A DNA stretch of 64,000 bases from Planctomycetota bacterium (lineage in GTDB: Bacteria > Planctomycetota > MHYJ01 > JACPTZ01), in NCBI GenBank assembly GCA_016192525.1, contig JACPTZ010000214.1, forward strand, positions 1 through 64,000. Reading direction: 5' to 3'. Below, in pieces: positions 9,981-18,432 of the stretch. The notes below the pieces were generated by a model that did no database searches, was not told the DNA's origin, and saw nothing but the letters and a program-made list of their open reading frames with translations. Each line of letters starts with the position of its first letter. The stretch's first letter is position 1. Made by a program: the position numbers and the translations under genes.

Positions 9981-11213
9981 TCACCGCGTTCCCTCGGGCG
10001 GCTTCGACTTCGTTGCCCCTTCGGTCCGGGCTTGCATCTCCGCCAGCGCCTCCTCGGCGCGGACGGCGAGGGACGTGTCGCGCAGCTCGCGTCCCATCAC
10101 GGCGATGTAGGTGAGCACGCCGGTGTCCTCCGGCACCGCGTCGAGGGCGCGACCGAAGGCGGTGATCGCCTCGACCCGGCCGGGCTCGCCGCGCATCGAA
10201 TGGTACTTGCCTAGCAGGTAGTGCGGGCGAAAATCCCGTGGCGTGCGCTGCGTTCGGGGCGCGGGCGCCGCGGGCGCCGCTTCCGCGGCGCACTCCAACA
10301 CCGCAGCGCCTTCCAACCCGACGGCACGATCGAGGAGTTCTCGCGCCTCCTCCGGCCGGGCGTGCTCGAGACAGTGCATCGCGAGCTGAAGGAGCGCCTC
10401 CGGGTGGTCCGGGTGCGCAACGAGCACCTCTCGCCAGAGCGTCTCCGCATCATCGATCTTTCCCTCGTCCCGGAGCGTCATCGCGACCTCGACGCGGAGC
10501 CCGATGTCGTCCGGGGCAATCGTCCGCGCGCGATCGAGGCAACGATGCGCCTCCTCGAACCGGCCGGCCGCCCGGAAGTACGACCCCATCTTCGCCAGCG
10601 TCTTCGCGTGCTCGGGTCGCTGCTGGAGCTGATCGAAGAGACGCGACTCCAGCTCCTTCCACCGACCCGCGTGAAAATAGACGGTGGTGAGCGTGTCCAG
10701 GGTCTCCCACCGGTCCGGGAAACGGCCAATGGCCTCCTCCCCCTCCCGGACGGCCGCCTCTGCATCGTGGCATCCGATCTCGGCGAGGGCGAGGGCGTCG
10801 TACAGTTCGGCGGAGGCTTCGCCGCCGGCGCGGGCGCGTCGGAGCCAGTCCCGCGCGACGGCGAAATCCTTCCGGTCGATCGCGCATCGGCCGGCGTTGA
10901 GGAGACACTCCACGTCGCCGGGCGCGAACCTCAGGGCGCGGATGAAGAGCAACTGCGCGGCGTCGAGCTCGCCGGTGTTGGCGAAGGCGACGGCCCGGAC
11001 GTACGCGTGGCGGAAGAGGAGCGGGTCGTAGGCGTGGTCCTCCGGATGCTCTTCAACGTAGTCCTCCACGCACTGGACGAAGAACTCCAGCGGGGAACCG
11101 GGGAACGCGGCCATCGCCTGTTCGACGTCGGTGGGGAGCGGCAGCCCCTTCCCCGGAGGGAGGCAGAGTTTTCGAGCGGTCTCGGCATCCACCGGCTGGA
11201 AGTGGAATTCCAT
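9981..11213 (-). CDS. TPR-repeat protein
   Basis: In-frame ATG at 11213 (MEFHFQPVDAETARKLCLPPGKG); repeated TPR-like motifs (LLNAGRCAIDRKDFAVARDWLRRA, LAKMGSYFRAAGRFEEAHRCLDRA). Confidence 0.8.
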   Translation of the reverse strand: MEFHFQPVDAETARKLCLPPGKGLPLPTDVEQAMAAFPGSPLEFFVQCVEDYVEEHPEDHAYDPLLFRHAYVRAVAFANTGELDAAQLLFIRALRFAPGDVECLLNAGRCAIDRKDFAVARDWLRRARAGGEASAELYDALALAEIGCHDAEAAVREGEEAIGRFPDRWETLDTLTTVYFHAGRWKELESRLFDQLQQRPEHAKTLAKMGSYFRAAGRFEEAHRCLDRARTIAPDDIGLRVEVAMTLRDEGKIDDAETLWREVLVAHPDHPEALLQLAMHCLEHARPEEARELLDRAVGLEGAAVLECAAEAAPAAPAPRTQRTPRDFRPHYLLGKYHSMRGEPGRVEAITAFGRALDAVPEDTGVLTYIAVMGRELRDTSLAVRAEEALAEMQARTEGATKSKPPEGTR

Positions 11214-11220
11214 CACGCGC

Positions 11221-12816
11221 TCAGAGCTTGTAGACGACGACCGTGCCGCAGAGCCGGTCGTGGAGGGCGCGGCGTCTCGGATCGAAGGCGGCCAGGAGGT
11301 AACCGAAGGTGAAGGCGGCCCCGACGGCGACGAGAAGGTAGAGCAGAACGCGCGGGACAGGGATGTCGCCGAAAAGCGCGATCGGGATGACGAGGAAGTA
11401 GGCGGCCAGCGTCCGCCCGAGGGCGGTCTTGAAATTGATCGGGAAACCGTCGGAGCGCACGACGCACAGATTGAGGAGGTACTTCCCCACCGACTGACCG
11501 AACCGGCCATGCGCGTATGAGAGATAGAGGATCAGGAGCGACATGGCGCGCATCGAATTCAGGAAGAGTTCGGAGAGCTCGAGGAAGGGCGGCCGGCCGC
11601 TCGTAATCACCGTTCCGAAACTGAACCGCGCGAGCACGCCGGCCGGAACAGCGATGCCGCCGATGAGAAAGAAGTCGATCGCCGCCGCGACGAGTCGACT
11701 GACCGGAGAGGCCGGGGTGAGAGGGCGGGGTCGGAGGCCATCGAGGGCCGCGATCAGGTCATCGTAGTTGGCGTAACGGTCATTCGCGTCCTTCGCCATC
11801 ATCTTCTCGACGACGCGGCGGACGTCCCGGCGAGATTCGAGAACGGTGTCCTTCGGAACCGGGATCGGATCACTCACGTGCTTGAGCATCACTTCGAGCG
11901 GCGTACCGCCATCGAAGGGGACTCGACCCACCAGCAGGTGGTAAAGCGTGACACCGAGGGCGTAGATGTCCGCCCGGTGGTCGACGATTCCCCCCTTCCC
12001 CTGTTCCGGGGCCATGTAGAACGGCGTCCCCACCACCATCCCGGTCTTCGTCAGGCCGAGGTCGGCTTTCACCACTTTGGCGAGACCGAAGTCGGCGATT
12101 CGAACCGTCCCGCACGAGTCCAGCAGGATGTTCGAAGGCTTGATGTCGCGATGAATGATCCCCTGCTGGTGCGCGGCTTTCAGGGCGAGGGCGGCCTCGC
12201 GGATCCAGGCGACGGCCTTCTCGACCGGGGCCCGTCCCTGTTCCTGGACCTCCTGGCCGAGCGATCGACCCGCCACGTACTCCATTACGAAGTAGGAGCG
12301 TCCATCCTCCTCCCCGCGGGTATATATGTGGACGATGTTCGGGTGAGTCACCTTCGCTGCGCTGCAGGCCTCCTGCTTGAACCGCTTGACGGTCTCCGGG
12401 TCCTCGGAGAGTTGCTTGCTCAGGACCTTTATGGCCACCTCGCGCTCAAGCGCCTCGTCGTACCCCTTGAAGACGGTGCCCATCCCACCCCGGCCGATGG
12501 TGCCCGTGACCTTGAAACCGCCAATTCGATCTCCCTCCAATCGGACGAAGGAGCTGGAGCCGCCGACTGGCGTGGGCAGATCCTGCGCAGTAGTTCCATC
12601 CGCACGGGAACCTGATACCAGGACATATGTCTCAGCAGAACTCGGGATCTGTCCTGCTGACCTCACGCTCTCCGCCGATATCGGCACGATCGACTCGGGC
12701 GTCTTGTGCTCCGTATCACAGAACGGACATCGAAATGATTCGCCTGATCTCATGTTCACGAGACCCAACATCTTGCCGCACTTACACTTGAACAACGGAA
12801 GATCAGTAGCAGGCAT
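11221..12816 (-). CDS. Serine/threonine protein kinase with N-terminal zinc-ribbon and C-terminal RDD membrane domain
   Basis: CKCGKML...CPFC; GRGGMGTVFKGYDEALEREVAIKVL, IIHRDIKPSNILLDSCGTVRIADFGLAK; RDD-like tail SVGKYLLNLCVVRSDG...DPRRRALHDRLCGTVVVY. Confidence 0.92.
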   Translation of the reverse strand: MPATDLPLFKCKCGKMLGLVNMRSGESFRCPFCDTEHKTPESIVPISAESVRSAGQIPSSAETYVLVSGSRADGTTAQDLPTPVGGSSSFVRLEGDRIGGFKVTGTIGRGGMGTVFKGYDEALEREVAIKVLSKQLSEDPETVKRFKQEACSAAKVTHPNIVHIYTRGEEDGRSYFVMEYVAGRSLGQEVQEQGRAPVEKAVAWIREAALALKAAHQQGIIHRDIKPSNILLDSCGTVRIADFGLAKVVKADLGLTKTGMVVGTPFYMAPEQGKGGIVDHRADIYALGVTLYHLLVGRVPFDGGTPLEVMLKHVSDPIPVPKDTVLESRRDVRRVVEKMMAKDANDRYANYDDLIAALDGLRPRPLTPASPVSRLVAAAIDFFLIGGIAVPAGVLARFSFGTVITSGRPPFLELSELFLNSMRAMSLLILYLSYAHGRFGQSVGKYLLNLCVVRSDGFPINFKTALGRTLAAYFLVIPIALFGDIPVPRVLLYLLVAVGAAFTFGYLLAAFDPRRRALHDRLCGTVVVYKL

Positions 12817-12825
12817 CTCAGAGCC

Positions 12826-14493
12826 TCACAGCTTACCCAGATACTCGGAAGCATACACCTGCCAAATTGTATTCTGGCCGATCGTGATGCACTCCTTGAA
12901 GGCCTTCTCAGATTTATCGTTTATGCCCATCTTGATACAAGCGTAACCGAGGGAGAACATAGCTCTGACATCGGTCGGGTCCATCTTAACGGCAAGGCTT
13001 AGCTGGGAGAGGGAGTCCTGAATTCGATTCTCGGTCCAGTAGATGATGGCCAGCTTGTAGTGGTCCGTGGCCAATGCCTCGCCCTTGTTGATCTTCGCGC
13101 GGATGCGCTTTAGTTCTTCGAGCCTGTCCTCCGGCGTTATAGGCGTTAACTCTTTTGGAGCAAACAGTTTATCTGATGATGGTCCGATCTTGCTCTTGAA
13201 ATAGTTGAATCTCTCCTTGTCCATGGCCCCACGGAACCCCTTTCCGATCCCAAGCACCCAAGACTTGTAGTCACGGATGAAGTTGCTCCGGAAGTCACCG
13301 GCACCGAATTCCCGCTCGTAAGAGCGCTTCAGGATCTGATTATTGTGAAGATTGTCAATCATGATCCGGTAGTTGGCGAGTCCGACCACGATAGATTCAT
13401 CTTCTCCACGCGTTGGTATCATGGGGATGAAGACAGTGTCACGGTCCCATTCGAAGAAACCGGTGCCAACGTATGGGGCTATCAGGATGATCTGGCTGCT
13501 GGACACGCTGATGTCTGATTGTTGGATCAGCCTGATTTGCTCCGCCAGAGATCCTTTGGTGGTTCTTGGTGATGCATCGGTCAGTGTGCTATGAGTTTTG
13601 GTGATTCCTGATCCTGTTGTTCCAAGCCGGAGCAGTGACCTGACTAGCTTCAGCTCACCTTGCAGGAAATCCAATCGCTCCTTGAAAGACAGCGGGCTGT
13701 TGGACCTCTGCTCGGCTTCACGCGCCGCCTTCGCCTTGGCATTCCGGGCGACCTCCGCATGCTCCGAGATCGCGCGATGAACTTGGAGATCGATGTTCGC
13801 GAGAGCGTCGAAGAGGGCGAGTTGCTTCTGCGTCTCACATCGTGACTTGGCCTTCGCCAGGAGGCGACGCCTGATATCCAGAAGTTTATCCCTCTGTTCC
13901 GCAGCCGCCTCCGAATGCTGGATGAGGCACTGGATGGCAAGATCCTGCCAGGAGCGGTCGAGTCTCCCATCGCAGAGCAGGTCGGTCACGGCCGCGGAGA
14001 AACCCGGCAGATTCTGAAAGAAGGGCTTGAGGGCGAGGAAGATCTTCTTCGACGCCGCATTGAGTTCATCAATCTGCGAGGTCGCGGGAGCCGCCTCGGC
14101 CGCCTGCTGGGAAGCTGCGTCGAGCCTGGCCAGGGCGAGGTGATTTCGATAGCGATCTGCCAGCCACTGGCTCAGGTAGTGGTGCTGGGGGTGAGCATCA
14201 GCATAAAGCTCGCGGATGAGCGCGGTCTTGACCTGGTCGGCTTGCGGTCCCAAGAGCCTCTCATCGAGCAGGCCCGCATCAAGAACGAGGCGCTGATATT
14301 TGTTAAAAAGCAAACGTTCTTCATTCTCGTGGAGCACCGCCTGGACGATTTTCGCTGACTCCGCCCAGTACTCGCCGTCAATCTTGGTGAGGAGTTTTAT
14401 CTTCTGTGGGGAAGTGTCTGAAGTCGCATCTTTGGACGGCAGGAGGCCCAGAAACTCCTGGATCAGCTGCTCCCGCGCGGCTTCAACCGGCAT
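12826..14493 (-). CDS. Uncharacterised protein with C-terminal TPR-like region
   Basis: 555-aa ORF, 9 nt upstream of the kinase start, between kinase and parB; C-terminal ...LAIIYWTENRIQDSLSQLSLAVKMDPTDVRAMFSLGYACIKMG. Confidence 0.8.
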   Translation of the reverse strand: MPVEAAREQLIQEFLGLLPSKDATSDTSPQKIKLLTKIDGEYWAESAKIVQAVLHENEERLLFNKYQRLVLDAGLLDERLLGPQADQVKTALIRELYADAHPQHHYLSQWLADRYRNHLALARLDAASQQAAEAAPATSQIDELNAASKKIFLALKPFFQNLPGFSAAVTDLLCDGRLDRSWQDLAIQCLIQHSEAAAEQRDKLLDIRRRLLAKAKSRCETQKQLALFDALANIDLQVHRAISEHAEVARNAKAKAAREAEQRSNSPLSFKERLDFLQGELKLVRSLLRLGTTGSGITKTHSTLTDASPRTTKGSLAEQIRLIQQSDISVSSSQIILIAPYVGTGFFEWDRDTVFIPMIPTRGEDESIVVGLANYRIMIDNLHNNQILKRSYEREFGAGDFRSNFIRDYKSWVLGIGKGFRGAMDKERFNYFKSKIGPSSDKLFAPKELTPITPEDRLEELKRIRAKINKGEALATDHYKLAIIYWTENRIQDSLSQLSLAVKMDPTDVRAMFSLGYACIKMGINDKSEKAFKECITIGQNTIWQVYASEYLGKL

Positions 14494-14502
14494 GTCGCAA
14501 CC

Positions 14503-15357
14503 TCAGTCTGTCTGGATCCGGCTGAGGATCCTATTCAGGTCATCAGCATTGGCGTAGTCGATCACGATACTCCCACCTCTACGGCGGGGTAAAATCTGTA
14601 CTCGAACTCCAAGCGCCTTCCGAAGCCGGTCCTCGACTGAGATGAGATACGCATCGCGCTTCGTCGGCGACCTCTGTTCCTTCGCCTGCTGGGTGAGTCT
14701 CGATATGATGTTCTCCACCTTCCGAACCGACAGGCTCTCTGAGATCACCCGATGGGCCAGGCGAAGCCGTTCCTCGGACGAGACGACCGATAGGAGCGCC
14801 CTGGCGTGGCCCATGCTCAATGTTCCACGTGAAACCATCTCCTGGATCTCACGCTGCAGGTCCAGCAGGCGCAGGAAGTTCGTCACCGTAGTTCTGTCGA
14901 GCCCGGTCCGTCCCGCAATATCCTCCTGGGAGAGTCCGAAGCGCTGAGCCATGTCCCGAAAGGCGTGCGCCTTTTCGATGGCGTTCAGGTCGGTCCGCTG
15001 CATGTTTTCGATCAAGGCGAGCTGAAGCATCTGATCGTCACTCGCCTCCCGAACCACCACACTGGCCATCCGATGTCCCAGCGCCTTGAGCGCCCTTAGT
15101 CGACGCTCCCCAGCGATGAGTTCAAAACCAGACGGGACGCGCCGCACGACCAATGGCTGGAGGAGGCCGTTCTGCCGGATGGAGCTTGAGAGCGACTCAA
15201 TCGCCTCGGCGGCAAACTCCCGCCTGGGCTGGAAGCGGTTGGGAACGATGCTATCCAAGCTAACCTCGTTCCGAGGCTCAGCTTCAGTGACGGCGGCCGG
15301 GGCGGACAACAGGGTGTCCAAGCCTCGACCCAGCCTATGCGCCTTTGACTCGCTCAT
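14503..15357 (-). CDS. parB: ParB/RepB/Spo0J family partition protein
   Basis: LGRGLDTLL, IRQNGLLQPLVVRR, FELIAGERRLRALKALG, RTGLDRTTVTNFLRLLDL, GTLSMGHARALLSV. Confidence 0.95.
   Translation of the reverse strand: MSESKAHRLGRGLDTLLSAPAAVTEAEPRNEVSLDSIVPNRFQPRREFAAEAIESLSSSIRQNGLLQPLVVRRVPSGFELIAGERRLRALKALGHRMASVVVREASDDQMLQLALIENMQRTDLNAIEKAHAFRDMAQRFGLSQEDIAGRTGLDRTTVTNFLRLLDLQREIQEMVSRGTLSMGHARALLSVVSSEERLRLAHRVISESLSVRKVENIISRLTQQAKEQRSPTKRDAYLISVEDRLRKALGVRVQILPRRRGGSIVIDYANADDLNRILSRIQTD
14821..14836. promoter_or_regulatory. parS-like site TGTTCCACGTGAAACC within parB coding sequence
   Basis: Matches the bacterial parS consensus TGTTTCACGTGAAACA at 14 of 16 positions, with intact CACGTG core. 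Confidence 0.8.
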
Positions 15358-16096
15358 AGAGTATCTCCCTAACTACTTCTATGTAACTCCTTGTTCCAAC
15401 TGATGTTGGATCGTATTCAAATAGTGACCTTGAGTGGCTCGAGGCCTCGCTGAATTGGATGTCTCGGGGCACATAGACCCGCAGAGTCCGATCCGGGAAG
15501 TGTCGGCGCACCTCCTCAGACACCTCCGCGCTCAGCCTGAGCTCCGGGTCGTGCATCGTAAGCAGCAGGAGAACCTCGGGCCGGGTCCCTGCGGTGGGAC
15601 GCTCGATCGACTCCAGGGAGCGCAGGAGCTGACTCAGTCCTTCCATCGCGAAGTACTCGCACTGGACCGGGGCCACAACGAGATCGGCCCCGCGGAGCGC
15701 GGCCCGAACGAGCGGACCCAGCGAAGGAGAGCAATCGATCAGGAGGATTCTCGCCTGCGCCTCCGAGGTCTCCTGGAGCCGCTTCAGATGCGAGCGAAAG
15801 AGATCCTCCCGATCCCGGGCATCCCACTCGCGGAGCCCCGGACTCGCCGGAATGACGGAGAGGCCCGGGACGTGCGTGGGTCGGATCGGCGCGAACGGAT
15901 GCGCGCCTGAGTGACCGGCGACGGCCTCCGCCACGGCCCCGGGTCCGCCCAGCAGGGCGCTGGAGGCGTTTGCCTGCGGATCCAGATCGAGGAGCAGCGT
16001 GGCCGCCCCCGCGTGGGCGAAACAGACTCCGAGCGTGACGGCCGTCGTCGTCTTTCCGACCCCGCCTTTCTGGTTCGCAATGACGATCGTCTGCAT
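15335..16096 (-). CDS. parA: ParA family ATPase
   Basis: MQTIVIANQKGGVGKTTTAVTLGVCFA (deviant Walker A), LLLDLDPQANASSALLG; ATG at 16096. Confidence 0.95.
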   Translation of the reverse strand: MQTIVIANQKGGVGKTTTAVTLGVCFAHAGAATLLLDLDPQANASSALLGGPGAVAEAVAGHSGAHPFAPIRPTHVPGLSVIPASPGLREWDARDREDLFRSHLKRLQETSEAQARILLIDCSPSLGPLVRAALRGADLVVAPVQCEYFAMEGLSQLLRSLESIERPTAGTRPEVLLLLTMHDPELRLSAEVSEEVRRHFPDRTLRVYVPRDIQFSEASSHSRSLFEYDPTSVGTRSYIEVVREILYERVKGA

Positions 16097-16232
16097 GGAG
16101 GGACAGGCGATTATAGGCCGGGCGGGGGAGGGGAACAACAGTTTTCCGGATCGCCGAACCTTGACGGCGTTCGCGCGTAGTGATTGTATGGTCCGCCGGC
16201 GCGGCGGAGCGGGCCGTGCGGAAGAGGTGTCG

Positions 16233-16508
16233 ATGCCGCAGGCGAGGGTGGAGATCGTCTACACCGGTCTCGTGCAGGGCGTGGGGTTCCGGATGACCGC
16301 CCACCGTTTTGCGGGCGGACTCCCCGTGACCGGCACCGTCCGCAATCTGCCGGACGGAGGCGTGGAACTCATCGCGGAGGGAGAACGGACCGATCTGGAC
16401 CGGTTTCTGGCTCAACTGGAGACGTATTTCCGCGGCAACATCGCGGGTCGGGTCTCGCGATGGGGCGAGTCGCAGGGCGAGTTCAACTCCTTTGACATTG
16501 TGGCGTGA
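16233..16508 (+). CDS. acyP: Acylphosphatase
   Basis: IVYTGLVQGVGFRMTAHRFA...VTGTVRNLPDGGVELIAEGE. Confidence 0.92.
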   Translation: MPQARVEIVYTGLVQGVGFRMTAHRFAGGLPVTGTVRNLPDGGVELIAEGERTDLDRFLAQLETYFRGNIAGRVSRWGESQGEFNSFDIVA

Positions 16509-17401
16509 ATCCGATGGGCGTTCTCTGGGTCCTGGCGAGTACGACGTACCGTGAAGCGGTCCTGCAGCCGCTCTACCACATCGTCCTGTGGCTGGGCTCG
16601 GCGCTCCTGCTGCTCGCGCACCCCTTCACCCAGTTCTATTTCAACCAGGAGCAGTATGCCGTGCGCGAGGTCGCCCTCGCCACCATCTCCCTGAGCGGCG
16701 TGGTGCTCTCCATCCTGTCCGCCTGCCTCGTCATCACGCGCGAGATCGACAAGCTCACCGTCCTCACGATTTTCTCGAAGCCGGTCGGGCGGGGGACCTT
16801 CCTGTTCGGAAAGTTCCTGGGAATCGTCTGGGCGACCGGACTCGGGATGCTCTTCCTGTACATCGTCTTCCTGTTCACCGCCTGGTTTCTCGGGGAAGGA
16901 CTGCACTCCGTGGACGAGGCGATCGCCGATCCGCGCGTCTTCGTGACGCACGGACAGTACATCGATCCGGTCGGCGCCGCCGTCTGGCTCTTCTGGGCCG
17001 AAACGGGCGTTCCCATGCTCAAGGCGGTTCTCCTCGCCTTCGATCAGGCGTGCATCCTCACCGCGGTCGCGGTCTCGCTCGCCGTGCACCTGCCGCTGGT
17101 CCTCACCGCCTCGGTCTCCTTCCTCTTCTACATCTTCGGGCACCTCTGGAACTTCCTCTACCTCTCGTTCCCCGACAGCCCCTCGCGTCTTTTGCACGGG
17201 CTCGGCGTGGCGATGTACTGCCTGCTGCCGAACCTCACCAACCTGAACATGGCGTCGATCATCTCCTCCCCGCACGCCGTGGCGGCGGTGGATTTCACCT
17301 GGGGGTACGTCGGCCTCTCCGCCGGTTACGCGGCGGCCTACGTCCTCCTCGTCTTCGCCCTGGCCGTGGGCTCCTTCGAGCGGCGCGACGTCACCGCCTG
17401 A
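16505..17401 (+). CDS. ABC-2 type permease-like integral membrane protein
   Basis: Multiple TM segments; VITREIDKLTVLTIFSKPVGRGTFLFGKFLGI is typical of ABC-2 permeases. Confidence 0.75.
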   Translation: MNPMGVLWVLASTTYREAVLQPLYHIVLWLGSALLLLAHPFTQFYFNQEQYAVREVALATISLSGVVLSILSACLVITREIDKLTVLTIFSKPVGRGTFLFGKFLGIVWATGLGMLFLYIVFLFTAWFLGEGLHSVDEAIADPRVFVTHGQYIDPVGAAVWLFWAETGVPMLKAVLLAFDQACILTAVAVSLAVHLPLVLTASVSFLFYIFGHLWNFLYLSFPDSPSRLLHGLGVAMYCLLPNLTNLNMASIISSPHAVAAVDFTWGYVGLSAGYAAAYVLLVFALAVGSFERRDVTA

Positions 17402-17462
17402 TTCCGACTCATTCCAAATTCTGCCTTGACTTTTGCGCCCGATGGGGTACGATCCCCGTTCT

Positions 17463-18185
17463 ATGCGCTACGGCATCTTCGGTGACATCCACGCCAACCT
17501 CGAAGCCCTGGAAGCCGTGCTGGCGGGGATGAAGAAGGAACGTGTCGATGTGATGGTCTGCCTCGGCGACATCGTCGGCTACGGGGCCGATCCGGCCAAG
17601 TGCATCGACATCGTCCGCGGCCTCGGCTGCACCACGGTAGCCGGAAACCACGATTTCGCCGTGGTCGACAAGATCAACGTCGACTTCTTCAACACGTACG
17701 CCCGCGAGGCCGCGCTCTGGCACCGTGAGATCCTGTCCGACGAGGACAAGCGTTTCTTGAGCGGCCTGAAACTGGTCGAATACGTGGACAGCTTCACCCT
17801 CGTCCACGCCACCCTCTACTCGCCCGAGCTCTTCGAGTACATCCAGACCTCCTACGACGCCCACCTCGCCTTCGAGAATCTCACCACCCCGCTCTGCTTC
17901 GTGGGCCACTCGCACGTGCCGGTCACCTTCGTCCAGAAGCGGACTGTCTCTTTCACGATGGACAGCGCCGTGAAGGTGGAGCTGAACGCGAAGACGATGG
18001 TGAACGTGGGGAGCGTCGGTCAGCCGCGCGACGAGAATCCGGACGCCTCGTTCGGACTCTGGGACACCGAAGAGAAGATGGTCTGGATCAAGCGGGTGAA
18101 GTACGACGTGGAGAAGGCCTCCCGGAAGATCATCAAGGCGGGCCTCCCCGAAATCCTCGCCGAGCGTCTTCGCTACGGGCGATAG
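17463..18185 (+). CDS. Metallophosphoesterase family protein
   Basis: MRYGIFGDIHANLEALEAVL, CLGDIVGYGADP, VAGNHDF, FVGHSHVP, VNVGSVGQPRDENP. Confidence 0.93.
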   Translation: MRYGIFGDIHANLEALEAVLAGMKKERVDVMVCLGDIVGYGADPAKCIDIVRGLGCTTVAGNHDFAVVDKINVDFFNTYAREAALWHREILSDEDKRFLSGLKLVEYVDSFTLVHATLYSPELFEYIQTSYDAHLAFENLTTPLCFVGHSHVPVTFVQKRTVSFTMDSAVKVELNAKTMVNVGSVGQPRDENPDASFGLWDTEEKMVWIKRVKYDVEKASRKIIKAGLPEILAERLRYGR

Positions 18186-18205
18186 AGCCTCCCCCCGGAC
18201 GTGAG

Positions 18206-18412
18206 GGCACGGGCGGACCCGCCGCCCGTGCCACCCGCACCTCCGCTCCCGACCGCCCGCTACGAGGCTGTTTCAGAACCGCCCAACCGTAGGGGCGGGG
18301 CTTGCCCCCGCCCCCCTGTCGACCGGCGTACACGCCCCTCGACAGGGGGCGACCGCAAGGGTCGCCTCAAGACTCGCCGTCCGTAGGGGCGCGGCGCCGC
18401 CGTGCCCCTACG
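18206..18412. repeat. Intergenic GC-rich palindromic (REP-like) elements
   Basis: GGCACGGGCGG-ACCCG-CCGCCCGTGCC (18206-18232) and CCGTAGGGGC..GCCCCTACGG (18381-18412). Confidence 0.7.
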
Positions 18413-18432
18413 GCGGGCTTCTGAGATAGTCT

